64,000 nucleotides of DNA from Mycobacterium simulans. Its GTDB lineage: Bacteria; Actinomycetota; Actinomycetes; Mycobacteriales; Mycobacteriaceae. Position numbers and translations under genes: made by a program. Positions 36,605 through 45,986 of the stretch are shown piece by piece; positions within the stretch are counted from its first letter, which is position 1; every line of letters starts with the position of its first letter. The stretch is taken from NCBI RefSeq assembly GCF_900232995.1, contig NZ_OCVX01000003.1:3049991-3113990 (forward strand), written 5' to 3'. Under the pieces are notes generated by a model that saw nothing but the letters and a program-made list of their open reading frames with translations, was not told the DNA's origin and did no database searches.

Positions 36605-37307
36605 CGCGTCGGCGTGCCTCGGTCGGGACAACGGGCGGGCGAGCGAAAGGACCGCGCCGCACAGCGCTCAGCCGGATCTCCGGCAGATCGACCGACGGGC
36701 CGACGGTGTCCAGCCAGGCGACCGCATTGGCGATGTCGGACACTTGAATCGCGTACATCTCGAACGGAACGTCTTGTAGCATCTCGGTTTCCACCGGCCC
36801 CGGTGTCACGAGGTGGACACTGATACCGTCGCGGTCGACTTCGAGCGCCAACGCGCGGGCGAACGCGTTCATCCCGGCTTTGGATGCGGAGTAGGCCGTC
36901 CGCGCCATCATCGGTTCGTGAGCTGCCGACGATGAAATGAACACCACCCTCGAGCCCGCGCGCATCCGCGGCAGCACCGCGGACGTTACGACGAAGCAGG
37001 AATCCAGGTTGGCCGAGATTATCGTCCGCCACTGCTCGAAAGTCTGCTTGCGAGCGTAAGTTCCGCCAAGTGCGCCGGCCGCGTGAACGACAAGGTCGAT
37101 TGTCTCGAGTTGGCTTATCGCGGCGGAGAATCCGATTGGATCGGACGCGTCAGCCACGATGTAGCGCGCTCCCATCTCGCGGGCTGCCGCCTGCAGGGGC
37201 GCCTCGCGCCGGGCCACCAGCACTACGTCGTAGCGCAGTTCACACAGCTTGGCAGCGCACGCTTTTCCGATTCCACCGCTCCCGCCGGTGACCAGTGCGG
37301 TTCTCAC
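36576..37307 (-). CDS. Short-chain dehydrogenase/reductase
   Basis: A 243-aa classical SDR: TGGSGGIGKA, VVHAAGALGG, FISSSAAHEP and the intact catalytic YSASKAGMNAFARAL. It lies 18 bp after the GntR regulator stop and is probably co-transcribed with it. The start is a GTG shortly after AAGG. It likely oxidises a hydroxyl during degradation of the regulon's substrate. Confidence 0.88.
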   Translation of the reverse strand: MRTALVTGGSGGIGKACAAKLCELRYDVVLVARREAPLQAAAREMGARYIVADASDPIGFSAAISQLETIDLVVHAAGALGGTYARKQTFEQWRTIISANLDSCFVVTSAVLPRMRAGSRVVFISSSAAHEPMMARTAYSASKAGMNAFARALALEVDRDGISVHLVTPGPVETEMLQDVPFEMYAIQVSDIANAVAWLDTVGPSVDLPEIRLSAVRRGPFARPPVVPTEARRRAKAQRSGTP

Positions 37308-37325
37308 GGCCTTAACGGCTTCCGT

Positions 37326-38147
37326 TTATGGGCGGCGCATATCCCGCGGGCGTGACAACGCTTGCGGGGAAAGCGCATAGATCCGTTGTTCGGGTCGTCC
37401 GGATAACACATAGGTCTGCGTATCGGCGAGGTGGCGGGCCGCGAGGCGCCGGGCCCGGTCGACGTCACCCTCGGCGATCGTTTCGGTCAACTTGATGTGG
37501 GTGTTGAGCACAGCACGGCGCTTGGCGAGCGAGGGATAGGTACCGCGCGCCGCGCTCTCGTCGGCCCACTGTCGTTCATGGCTGGTCCACAGCGTTTCCA
37601 AGCTGCCGACAACTGCGATGATCGTGTGATTTCCGCAGCCGCGAACGATGAGATCGTGGAATTGGCGGCCGATTTCGGTGAACTGCCGACCGTCGTCGAG
37701 ATGCTCAGACATGGCGTCGTTGATCTGCTTGAGCTCCGGCACCAAGGTGTCGGCGCGGTCGGCCCGTTGGGCCGCCAGCGCCGCACACGCAGGCTCGAGT
37801 TCCTGCAATGCCATGCCAAGGTCGGCGACTGCGACGGACTTGCTCTGCAAAAGCAGGCCGAGCATGTAGGCGGCGCTGGTCTTGGCGGGCGCGTGCACAA
37901 CGGCGCCGCCGCGGTTTCCCCTGCGGACGGAAACCAAGCCCTCGGTCTCCAATATCCGCAGTGCTTCCCGCAGCGAGACCAGGCTGACATTGAACTGTTC
38001 GACGAGCACTTCCTGGCGCGGCAGCAGATCGCCGTCGGCAAGTTCGCCGTCGATGATCTGGCGGCGCAACTCATCGGCTACGATTTCGGCGATCCTCGGC
38101 GCCGACAACCGGCGACGGGCATCGGGTCCAATTCCCAGGGCGGTCAT
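37326..38147 (-). CDS. GntR-family (FadR subfamily) transcriptional regulator
   Basis: A 273-aa regulator. A winged helix lies at ~18-85 (LRRQIIDGELADGDLLPRQE, EQFNVSLVSLREALRILETE), followed by an all-helical FCD effector domain ending near 240. FCD proteins bind carboxylic acid or CoA-type ligands. The ATG follows GAGGAACGG. It is divergent from the CoA-transferase gene, with a symmetric operator between them, so it probably represses both. It is the best candidate for the factor reading sites A, C and D. Confidence 0.88.
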   Translation of the reverse strand: MTALGIGPDARRRLSAPRIAEIVADELRRQIIDGELADGDLLPRQEVLVEQFNVSLVSLREALRILETEGLVSVRRGNRGGAVVHAPAKTSAAYMLGLLLQSKSVAVADLGMALQELEPACAALAAQRADRADTLVPELKQINDAMSEHLDDGRQFTEIGRQFHDLIVRGCGNHTIIAVVGSLETLWTSHERQWADESAARGTYPSLAKRRAVLNTHIKLTETIAEGDVDRARRLAARHLADTQTYVLSGRPEQRIYALSPQALSRPRDMRRP

Positions 38148-38173
38148 CCGTTCCTCGCTACTCGACTGGCTTA

Positions 38174-38202
38174 GCTATTTTAGCAGTAATGGTATAAATA
38201 GC
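38174..38202. promoter_or_regulatory. Shared operator, site B (GntR/CoA-transferase divergent promoter)
   Basis: Perfect 7-bp arms GCTATTT and AAATAGC flank a 15-nt spacer. A smaller GCTA-TTT-TAGC palindrome lies in the left half, and the AAAATAGCT block is shared with site D on the opposite reading. A TATAAA -10 (38193-38198) overlaps the right arm and lies 7 nt before the GTG start, so the CoA-transferase mRNA is probably leaderless and directly blocked by binding here. Confidence 0.65.
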
Positions 38203-38205
38203 CGC

Positions 38206-40575
38206 GTGAGTCGCGAGGCAGATCGCCGGCCGACACCGTTGGACGAATTGCGTGTCGTCGAGATCAGCGACCGCATAGCCGGCAGCTACTGCGGGAAGCT
38301 ATTGATCGACGCAGGCGCGCAGGTACGCAAAATCGAACCGCCGCAAGGAGATCCATTGCGGCGGTACTCGGCTACCTGTTCGCCGGTCGCTGCTGGTGCC
38401 AATGGCCCGTTGTTCAGCTATCTGAACGCAGGCAAAAGCGGCCTGAGTCTGACGCCTCATTCCGATCAGTACCGTGCCGAAGTTGCCGCCGCCGACGTCG
38501 TTGTGGTTTCCGCCGGCCGAGCACGGGCGTTGGAGCTGGGCATAGATCCGGAGCGGCTGCTGGCGGACAATCCACGGGCGGTCATCGTCACCATCTCCGA
38601 CTTCGGCTGGAGCGGTCCGTTCGCCGATCGCGCGGCCACCGAGTTCACGCTGCAGTCGTGGTCCGGCTGCACGGGCTTTCGGGGTGACCCCGCCGGGCCG
38701 CCGATCTCGATCGGCGGCGATCTAGGGGAGTACATGGGTGGCGTGTTCGCCGCGTTCGGGGCGCTGGCCGTGCGCCGCCGCGTACAGCACGGCGGCCCGG
38801 GTGAGCATCTCGACCTGTCGATGTTCGAGGCGATAACGCTGATGCAGAGCAGCGAATGGCTGCATTCGCAATTGCTGCGGGTTCCTCCGGTCCGTCGCAC
38901 GCTCGAAGTGCCGTCGATCGAACCGGCCAAGGACGGCTACGTCGGGATCACGATGGTCACCGGTCAGCAGTGGCTTGACTTCGCCGCGATGGTGGAATGC
39001 CCGCAGCTGGAGGAGATCCCGCAGCTGCGATTTCAGATCGGCCGGTGGGAGTACCGCGACCTGATCCGCGAGCTGATCGGTCCGTGGATGGCCGGACGGA
39101 CGGTTGACGAGATCGTCGCGCTGGGGCAACTGTTTCGGCTGCCGATTGCGGCGTTGGGTAATGGCGCCACGATCCGCGACATGGACTACATGACCGAACG
39201 CGGGGTGTTTGTCCGCAATCCCGCCGGGTTTCATCAGCCGCGTCCGCCGTGGTTGATGTCGCGGTGCGAGCCTGCACCGTTGCGCGCTGCCTTGGGTACG
39301 GATAGCGACGAGCTATGTTGGGGTACAACGGAACCTGACTCTCAGCTTGCGCCGCAGGGATTGCCGCTACAAGGTGTTCGAATCGTCGATCTGACCGCAT
39401 TCTGGGCTGGGCCGGCCGCCACTCACCTGCTGGCCGCGTTCGGCGCCGACGTCGTCAAGGTGGAGTCGATCCAGCGCCCCGACGGCATTCGGTACTCCGG
39501 CGGCATGCGCACCGACGTGGACGACTGGTGGGAATACGGCTGGGTGTTCCACGCGATGAACACCAACAAGCGTTCGGTAACACTGGATTTGGGCTCGGAC
39601 GAGGGACGTCGCCTCTTCCTGGGTCTGGCCGCCGGCGCCGATGTCGTCATCGAGAACTTCTCGCCGCGGGTGATGGATCACTTCGGGCTCACCGCCGACG
39701 TACTGCTGCAGGCCAACCCCAAACTTGTCGTTGCCCGGATGCCGGCATTCGGGCTGGAAGGGCCGTGGCGCGAGCGGGTCGCATTCGCACCCACCATGGA
39801 GCAGGTCGGCGGACTGGCCTGGGTGACCGGGCTGCCGGAGACACCGCCGGTGACGCCGCGTGGCGCGTGTGATCCGCTGGCCGGCGTGCACGCCGCCTTT
39901 GCGGTGCTGGCCGCGCTGAACTTTGCCGAACGCACCGGATCGGGCCAGCAAGTCGAGCTGCCGATGGTCGAAGCGGTGCTGAACACCACCGCAATTCAGC
40001 CGATCGAGACCGAGGTCTTCGGGAAAACCCTGAGCCGGCGCGGCAACCGCGGTCACGGCGGGGCCCTGCAGAACATCTATCGATGTGCTGGTCCGGACGA
40101 CTGGATCGCGGTGAGCGTGTGTGACGACCAGCAGTGGCGGGCGCTGGTTGAGGTGATCGGCATGGAATCCCGGCTGCCGGCAACGATGGCCGAAGCACGA
40201 CAGCGGGCCGACGAGATCGACGGCATCCTCTGCGATTGGTTCGCCAGCCGAGATCTCGCGTCGACGGTGGAGCGGCTGGCGACCGTCGGGATTCCGGCCG
40301 CGCCCGTCGTATCACCTTCGCTGGTGACCGACAACCCACAGCTGCGCGCGCGGGGGTTTTTCGAGTCGCTGAACCATCCACGGACCGGCCCCGGCCTATA
40401 TCCGACACCGCCGTTTGCCCTGCTCGCCGGTCAGCGCGAATGGCTGCTACGCCCGCCGCCGACGCTGGGGGAGCACAATGAAGAAGTACTGCGCGAAAGG
40501 TGCGGGCTGACCGAGGAGGAACTTGCGAGCCTCGCCGCCAGCGGGGTGATCGGGACCCGTCCTCAGGGGCTATAG
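38206..40575 (+). CDS. Dual-domain class III CoA-transferase (CaiB/BaiF family)
   Basis: A 789-aa protein with two tandem family III CoA-transferase domains, about residues 5-385 and 390-780. The second begins at LQGVRIVDLTAFWAGPAATHLLAAFGADVVKVE and contains NTNKRSVTLDL and a GSGQQVELPMVEAVL block. It is similar in size and layout to M. tuberculosis Rv1866. The family moves CoA between carboxylic acids. I start at GTG 38206, preceded by a -10 element and no ribosome site. The longer frame back to 37882 is antisense to the GntR gene and is rejected. Confidence 0.9.
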   Translation: MSREADRRPTPLDELRVVEISDRIAGSYCGKLLIDAGAQVRKIEPPQGDPLRRYSATCSPVAAGANGPLFSYLNAGKSGLSLTPHSDQYRAEVAAADVVVVSAGRARALELGIDPERLLADNPRAVIVTISDFGWSGPFADRAATEFTLQSWSGCTGFRGDPAGPPISIGGDLGEYMGGVFAAFGALAVRRRVQHGGPGEHLDLSMFEAITLMQSSEWLHSQLLRVPPVRRTLEVPSIEPAKDGYVGITMVTGQQWLDFAAMVECPQLEEIPQLRFQIGRWEYRDLIRELIGPWMAGRTVDEIVALGQLFRLPIAALGNGATIRDMDYMTERGVFVRNPAGFHQPRPPWLMSRCEPAPLRAALGTDSDELCWGTTEPDSQLAPQGLPLQGVRIVDLTAFWAGPAATHLLAAFGADVVKVESIQRPDGIRYSGGMRTDVDDWWEYGWVFHAMNTNKRSVTLDLGSDEGRRLFLGLAAGADVVIENFSPRVMDHFGLTADVLLQANPKLVVARMPAFGLEGPWRERVAFAPTMEQVGGLAWVTGLPETPPVTPRGACDPLAGVHAAFAVLAALNFAERTGSGQQVELPMVEAVLNTTAIQPIETEVFGKTLSRRGNRGHGGALQNIYRCAGPDDWIAVSVCDDQQWRALVEVIGMESRLPATMAEARQRADEIDGILCDWFASRDLASTVERLATVGIPAAPVVSPSLVTDNPQLRARGFFESLNHPRTGPGLYPTPPFALLAGQREWLLRPPPTLGEHNEEVLRERCGLTEEELASLAASGVIGTRPQGL

Positions 40576-40675
40576 AAGCGGCCCAGTGTTCTGAGTCGCA
40601 GGGGCTTGTCGAATGTGGGGGATTTGCACGCGTTCCGAAGACTTTTCGTCCATAAGGCCCACGTTCGGCGAGGGG

Positions 40676-43600
40676 TCAGGCGGTGACGCTCGTTGTGGTT
40701 GCGTTGGCCTTTATAGTGCGCAGGATGTCGACAATGCTCTCCACGTCCGCATCCGGAAAGATGGCGTCCGGTCCGGTGGGCGCATGGTCGGTATAGGGAG
40801 ACTCATAGAGACGTGCCGGATCCACCACCCCGTTGTAGGTGAGTTCTTCTACAATCAGGTTGACGAACCGTATCTGATCGACCGTGAACTTCGTGCCGTC
40901 CAGGTAGCCGCCGAACGAATCGACGGCGGCCTGCCGGTCCAGCCCGACCAACGAGCGGATGAACAAACCGAGGCCATGGGATTGCTCTTCGGCCTGGGCG
41001 ATGTCGGCGGGTCCGCCCGCACCGCTGTCGATAAGCATCTGCTCCAATTCCTGGAGGTCATCAGGGGTTAGCGGCTTGTTTCGGCGCAGCCGCTGCAACG
41101 CGACGTGGTCCTCATGCTGCTTGAGGTATGCGGCGGCTTTGGCGCGGAAGCGCTCCCAGTTGGTTCCGGGGGTGATGCCCGGCAAATCGACCAATGTCGC
41201 TTCGCTCAGCTCGTCTTCGAAATCGGTGTAGACGGCGGCTTTCTTGGTCTTCTCCAGGAACCTCAGCAGGCCGCGCAGCCGTCGGCGCGCTAATTCCAAC
41301 ATCGGCAACGTCACATCGACCCACCATTCGTCGCCGGCTACCTCGTCGAGCAGGGCCTGCCGTTCGGCGACGGACGGGATGCTGGCCTGGTTGAGCAGAC
41401 CGGACGCGATGGCTTGGATTTGCTCGCGGAGTCGTTCCGCCGCCAGGGCATCGCCTTCGAGCTGGGCGAGCTGGCGGCGCAGGACCAACAGGTCGAAACG
41501 CTTGGCGTCCTCGTCGTCGTCGATATTGGCCGACGGCAACCCGGCGAGGTGTTCGGCGACGTCACTTGCCGCCTCTGCGGTCAGTGACGACCAGGCGGGC
41601 CAGTGGGCGTATTCCTCAACCCATTTGCGATGTGGCCGAACCAAGAAATTGTCCGGGTTCATGCCGACGACGGTCTCGTGCAATGTCCACGCAGTGTCGA
41701 CGCGCAGGCCCCGCTCCGATTCACTACCTTGTCCTTGCGGCGACTCCGATTCTCCTTGCGGTACAACTAAATCCAGCGTCGTGATCAAGCCCAATCGCGT
41801 TTCGAAGAGTCGCTGATTCAACGACTTCTGAATTGAGCCTTCCGAGCCGGGCAGGTCCTGGCTGAAGTATTCCAGGTTGCCGCAGAAGTCGAAGACGTAG
41901 AAGTTCTTCTTGTCCTGGCCCGGTCCAAAGAGATTGGGACACAGGCGGGTGCCGCGGCCAATCATCTGCCAGAACTTGCTCTTGGAGCGAACTAGCTTGA
42001 AGAACACCAGATTTACGACCTCGGGCACATCGATGCCCGTGTCGAGCATGTCGACCGAGACCGCGATGTGGGGCGGCTTGTCGGCAATGGAGAAGTCGTC
42101 GATTAGGCTCTGTGCGTAGCTCATGCCATGGACGATGACGCGCGCGAAACGTCCTGCATACTGGGGATATTGGATGTCGAATCGCTGTTGGATGAACTCG
42201 GCGTGGTCTTTGTTCTTGGCGAAGATAATGGTCTTGCCCAGCCGGTCTCCGTCGGCAACCTTGTACCCCTTTTGCATGAGAGTGGCCAGGACCTTATCGA
42301 CGGTGTCCTCATTGAACAGGAACTTGTTGAGTTCCTCTGACGACACGGCGTCGGGCACATCGCCGTCCTCACCCCAGTCCAGCGAGTCCCATTCGTCTTT
42401 TTCCTCTTCACTCAGGTCGTCGTAACGGATGCCCTGTCGCAGAAACTTAGTGCCGACGGACACCCCGACGGGTGGGACGAGAAAGCCTTCCAGGACGGCC
42501 TCATCGAGGCTGTAGGCATCGGTCGGGATGCCGTCTTCGAGGTGGAAGAGCCGGTAGGTGTTGTGGTCGACTTCATCTTTGGGTGTGGCGGTGAGACCGA
42601 TCAACAGCGAGTCGAACCACTCGAAGATCGCGCGGTACTTGTGGTACACCGACCGGTGCGCCTCGTCGATCACGACCAGGTCGAAATAGCCGGGGCCGAA
42701 CTTCCGCAAGCCTTCGTCGGTCTCGTTGACGAGGTTCATCATCGTCGGGTATGTCGACACGTAAACCCTGCCGTCCGTGATCTTTTCGGTCACCAGGTTG
42801 ACGGTGGTGGCCGATTGATAGTGCTGCTTGAATGCGTTGACGGCCTGGGTGACTAGTGCGGTCCGGTCGGCGAGAAACAGCACTCGCTTGACCCAGTTCG
42901 CCTCCATCAGCTGCTTCACCAGCGCGATTGCGGTGCGGGTCTTGCCGGCGCCGGTCGCCATGACCAGCAAGGCTTCTCGCTGCTTTCTGGTGAATGCGTC
43001 GTCGATCGCGCGGATCGCTCGATGTTGGTAGTGCCGTTCGACGATGCCCGAGTCGATCGGGGTATCGGTGAGTGAAAGCCGGGCGTGGCGGCGGCGGATC
43101 ATCAGTTCTAACTCGTCGCGTGTGTAGAAGCCCTGCACTGGCCGTGGCGGGTAGCCGGCGGCGTCGTCCCACAGCCAATGCTCATAACCGTTGGTGTAGA
43201 AGATCACTGGCCGTTGGCCCGTCATCCTCTCCAGGCAGTCGGCGTACAGCATGGCCTGCTGCTGGCCTAATTGGGGGCTTTTCGTGGTCCGCTTGGCTTC
43301 GACCACCGCGAGCGGAAGTTCGTCGGCTCCCCAGAGCACATAGTCGACGTGGCCGATGCCGTCGTTGTTAGGCATGCCGGTGACTTCGAATTCGCGGTCT
43401 TTGGGGTCGGCCAGCGGCCAGCCGGCCTCTGCGAGCAGAACGTCGATGAACCGGTCGCGGGTTTCGGCTTCGGAGTAGTCGCGGTCGTCGACTTGCCGGT
43501 TGACTGCCTGGGCCTTTTTGATTTCTTCACGCAGCTTGGCGATCTCGGCGTCTTTCGCGGCGGCAAGTTCGTCCTTCTCGGCCAGCGCCTTGGCGTGCGC

Positions 43601-44092
43601 TTCGTCCTGCGCCTTGAACGTGGCCGCGAGCTTGGCGACCTCCTCACGCGTCAGAGGAGCCGCCTTGGCTGCCAGTCGCGGGTCGAATGGTGCCCTGAGC
43701 GGAACCGCCTTCGGATTCGTCGAGTAGTGGAACGCCGCCCACACCATGACGTGATGCAGTTCTCTCAGTGCGTCAAGTGCGGCTCTGGGCGGGATCGGTC
43801 GTTGCTCGTGGACCGCTGTATTACCAAGTTTGCGAATCAGATTGAGTTTCTGGGCAATCCCTTGGCCGGTCTTAGCGCGGAAGGCGGCATCGTTGATTCG
43901 GGCAGCCAGGTCATCTTTGTACGGGATCGGCAGGGCCAGCACGTCATACAGATGACGGACGAGGTGCTCGACCGCGCGCCGGCTGTATACACAGGACGAG
44001 CGCGGGTCACTGGTGACATAGCTTTCCGCGCGTGCGCAGTCGGCGTGGATGTCGCGCCATTGGATGGCGCGGACGAAATCAAAATTCGTCAC
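40676..44092 (-). CDS. hsdR: Type I restriction enzyme, R (motor/nuclease) subunit
   Basis: A 1138-aa protein. In order: an N-terminal DUF4145-like helical domain (~1-130), a coiled coil (~145-200), an HsdR nuclease domain with Asp250 and EAK (265-267) of the PD-(D/E)xK site, a superfamily 2 helicase with ATGAGKTRTA and DEAH, helicase C with DMLDTGIDVPEV and QMIGRGTRLCPN, and an EcoEI-type C-terminal domain. The GTG start has AGGAGG 5 nt upstream. It cuts DNA lacking the HsdM methylation. It is separated from hsdM-hsdS by a Fic gene and a toxin-antitoxin-like pair. Confidence 0.95.
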   Translation of the reverse strand: MTNFDFVRAIQWRDIHADCARAESYVTSDPRSSCVYSRRAVEHLVRHLYDVLALPIPYKDDLAARINDAAFRAKTGQGIAQKLNLIRKLGNTAVHEQRPIPPRAALDALRELHHVMVWAAFHYSTNPKAVPLRAPFDPRLAAKAAPLTREEVAKLAATFKAQDEAHAKALAEKDELAAAKDAEIAKLREEIKKAQAVNRQVDDRDYSEAETRDRFIDVLLAEAGWPLADPKDREFEVTGMPNNDGIGHVDYVLWGADELPLAVVEAKRTTKSPQLGQQQAMLYADCLERMTGQRPVIFYTNGYEHWLWDDAAGYPPRPVQGFYTRDELELMIRRRHARLSLTDTPIDSGIVERHYQHRAIRAIDDAFTRKQREALLVMATGAGKTRTAIALVKQLMEANWVKRVLFLADRTALVTQAVNAFKQHYQSATTVNLVTEKITDGRVYVSTYPTMMNLVNETDEGLRKFGPGYFDLVVIDEAHRSVYHKYRAIFEWFDSLLIGLTATPKDEVDHNTYRLFHLEDGIPTDAYSLDEAVLEGFLVPPVGVSVGTKFLRQGIRYDDLSEEEKDEWDSLDWGEDGDVPDAVSSEELNKFLFNEDTVDKVLATLMQKGYKVADGDRLGKTIIFAKNKDHAEFIQQRFDIQYPQYAGRFARVIVHGMSYAQSLIDDFSIADKPPHIAVSVDMLDTGIDVPEVVNLVFFKLVRSKSKFWQMIGRGTRLCPNLFGPGQDKKNFYVFDFCGNLEYFSQDLPGSEGSIQKSLNQRLFETRLGLITTLDLVVPQGESESPQGQGSESERGLRVDTAWTLHETVVGMNPDNFLVRPHRKWVEEYAHWPAWSSLTAEAASDVAEHLAGLPSANIDDDEDAKRFDLLVLRRQLAQLEGDALAAERLREQIQAIASGLLNQASIPSVAERQALLDEVAGDEWWVDVTLPMLELARRRLRGLLRFLEKTKKAAVYTDFEDELSEATLVDLPGITPGTNWERFRAKAAAYLKQHEDHVALQRLRRNKPLTPDDLQELEQMLIDSGAGGPADIAQAEEQSHGLGLFIRSLVGLDRQAAVDSFGGYLDGTKFTVDQIRFVNLIVEELTYNGVVDPARLYESPYTDHAPTGPDAIFPDADVESIVDILRTIKANATTTSVTA

Positions 44093-44194
44093 CAGTCCTC
44101 CTGCATACGGTCTGGGTCATCATCGCACTCCGCCTGTGGGTTTGGGTCCGCTCGCTTGCGGCGAGCCGATGAGGATCGCACAGCGCACCGACAT

Positions 44195-45487
44195 TCAGCG
44201 GTCCGGCAAGGCCGGTGCCGACCGGATCGGCTTGCTCACGCGGGTGTCGAACCGCGTGCTTGCCAACCGCCGCTCGGCCAGGCCGACAAGGTCCAGGATC
44301 TCGTCGGCCAGGTAGCCGGTGGTACCTCGGTCGACGCTTTTGCGCGACAGGATGCCAGCGTCAGCGAGTTCGTCGAGCGCGTCCCGGGCGCGTGGAAAAG
44401 AGACGTCGAGCAGGCGCTGAACCGTGCGTGTCGTCAACATGGGTGTCTCAGATAGCATTCCGAGAATTCTCGACGTCGCCGAGCCGGCTCGGGGCTCGGG
44501 GCGCATCCCGTTTCCGATGCGCCAGTCAGCCAGTCGGCCTCTCCACTCTTCACGCAGCGCATCGATCTCACCTGCCAGCCGCTCGGCCTGCTCCACGGCG
44601 ATCTCGGCGGCGCGCACAAAGGTCCCCAGCCACGTCGCTGCACCATTGACCGCCGAATCGCTGAGCGGATCGCCGACATACCGAAACGCGGTGAGCCCCT
44701 CGACGTAGCTGTCGCGCAGCGTGGCAAGTACCAGGCTCACCGGCAGAATCGCCCGCGGCGCCAGCCCTCGTCTGGCCAACACTGTGTGGATGACCGCGCG
44801 GCCGACCCGGCCATTGCCGTCGGTGAAGGGATGGATCGTCTCGAATTGGGCATGGATCAGCCCTGCCTGAATCAGCGGACCATGAGACGAGCCGTTCAGG
44901 TACTCGACGAAGTCATCCATGAGGTCGGGAACAGCCGTGGCGGGCGGCGGTACAAAGTCGGCGTGAAGCGGATTCCAGTTCGAACCACCGATCCAGTTCT
45001 GCACCGTCCGGAGCCCGTGATGTTTTTCGTCGGGAAGCAGGCTGGACTGGAGGGAGACGATGTCCCTAACCGTGATTGCGGGAGCCTGCACCAATTCCAC
45101 CGCTGCTCGCCGCAGCACGGTGATGTTGTTGGCCACCAAGCCGGCTTGTGCGCTGAACCCGCGGATTCGTTCGTCCTGGGCGAGCTCAGCAATCGCAATC
45201 TGCTTGGGTGATGGCGCGATGCCCTCGATCATCGAGCTGGCAATGGCCTCCGATCTGAGCAGGAACCTCGAGATGCCCTCAAGGCTCTTTGCCCCGGGCT
45301 GATCCGTCAGGCGAAGGATCTCGCGTTCGACCGACGCAGCGGAAATCGACAGCTCGGCGGGAATCTGGATCGGCCGGTTGGACAGCGTGTCCGGAATATA
45401 CGCGGCGTAGCGTCCGCCGCGCCGGTCTCGGGCGACCAGCCCACGGCCGAGCGTCGGCTCCCAGTACAGCTCGCGAAGTTCCGCCAT
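44195..45487 (-). CDS. Fic-family AMP-transferase with N-terminal inhibitory motif and C-terminal winged helix
   Basis: A 430-aa class II Fic protein. The autoinhibitory (S/T)xxxE(G/N) motif is Ser84-Glu88-Gly89 (SSMIEG) and the active-site loop is HPFTDGNGRVGR (219-230). The last ~100 residues form a winged-helix-like domain (LLDVSFPRARDALDELADAGIL). Fic enzymes transfer AMP or other phosphate-containing groups to hydroxyls; this architecture is often self-regulating. It lies 102 bp upstream of hsdR on the same strand. Its promoter holds a large inverted repeat that its own DNA-binding domain may read. Confidence 0.93.
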   Translation of the reverse strand: MAELRELYWEPTLGRGLVARDRRGGRYAAYIPDTLSNRPIQIPAELSISAASVEREILRLTDQPGAKSLEGISRFLLRSEAIASSMIEGIAPSPKQIAIAELAQDERIRGFSAQAGLVANNITVLRRAAVELVQAPAITVRDIVSLQSSLLPDEKHHGLRTVQNWIGGSNWNPLHADFVPPPATAVPDLMDDFVEYLNGSSHGPLIQAGLIHAQFETIHPFTDGNGRVGRAVIHTVLARRGLAPRAILPVSLVLATLRDSYVEGLTAFRYVGDPLSDSAVNGAATWLGTFVRAAEIAVEQAERLAGEIDALREEWRGRLADWRIGNGMRPEPRAGSATSRILGMLSETPMLTTRTVQRLLDVSFPRARDALDELADAGILSRKSVDRGTTGYLADEILDLVGLAERRLASTRFDTRVSKPIRSAPALPDR

Positions 45488-45514
45488 CGCCTTATCTGTT
45501 CACGATACGTGCAT

Positions 45515-45546
45515 CTATTTACCTTTAAGATCATAAACGTAAATAG
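45515..45546. promoter_or_regulatory. Inverted repeat CTATTTAC-N16-GTAAATAG upstream of fic
   Basis: Perfect 8-bp arms, 28 bp before the fic ATG, in an A/T-rich island. It is placed like an autoregulatory operator over the fic promoter. Confidence 0.6.
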
Positions 45547-45628
45547 GGGAGGCCGGTATGCACGTTTAACGGCGGCTCCATCGCGGTGGTCACGTAGACG
45601 GGTCCTCGGCACGCTACAGCCGCCTTAA

Positions 45629-45645
45629 TAAAGGTATTGCCTTTA
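45629..45645. promoter_or_regulatory. Inverted repeat TAAAGG-N5-CCTTTA before the toxin-antitoxin-like pair
   Basis: Perfect 6-bp arms, 26 bp upstream of the toxin-like ATG. This is a typical position for a ribbon-helix-helix antitoxin operator. A TATTAC just downstream could be the -10 of a leaderless message. Confidence 0.5.
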
Positions 45646-45671
45646 ATGTCAAAAGGGTATTACCGTTTGGT

Positions 45672-45986
45672 ATGCGGGTCGAAATCCAGCGCAGCGCCCG
45701 AAAGCACTAAATCACCGATCCCGAGATTCGCACGCTGGTGGGCTTTCCGGCGTTGCGCCTGTGTCTGGCGGCGCGTCGCACGGGGACACTGCCGGTGCTG
45801 TTCATCGGACCGCCTGGGATTAACCAGCCATGGATCGAGGTGATTGCGGACCTCTCCAATCCGGTTCTGGCTGAGGCATTCCACGCAATGATGCTGCGCC
45901 GCAGCCTTATTGAGTCCCTCGGTGTGGATGGGCTGGTCGACCCCGATTATGGCCCGCAACGACTTCAACGAAAGGATGAACCATGA
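45672..45986 (+). pseudogene. Toxin-like gene broken by an in-frame TAA
   Basis: The frame opens with 12 good codons (Met-Arg-Val-Glu-Ile-Gln-Arg-Ser-Ala-Arg-Lys-His). It hits TAA at 45708-45710, then continues in the same frame for 91 codons to an ATGA overlap with the antitoxin-like gene. The family I recognise by its start (V-E-I-x-R-S-A-x-K-H-G) and its internal G-P-x-x-N/W-I-E-V-I block normally has Gly where the stop is. The downstream part could restart only at weak internal codons. The partner gene is intact, so a decayed toxin beside a surviving antitoxin fits. Confidence 0.7.

Noticed and set aside
43271..44455. 394-codon plus-strand open frame
   Set aside because: It is antisense to the hsdR N-terminus and spans the gap to fic; no domain, no ribosome site.
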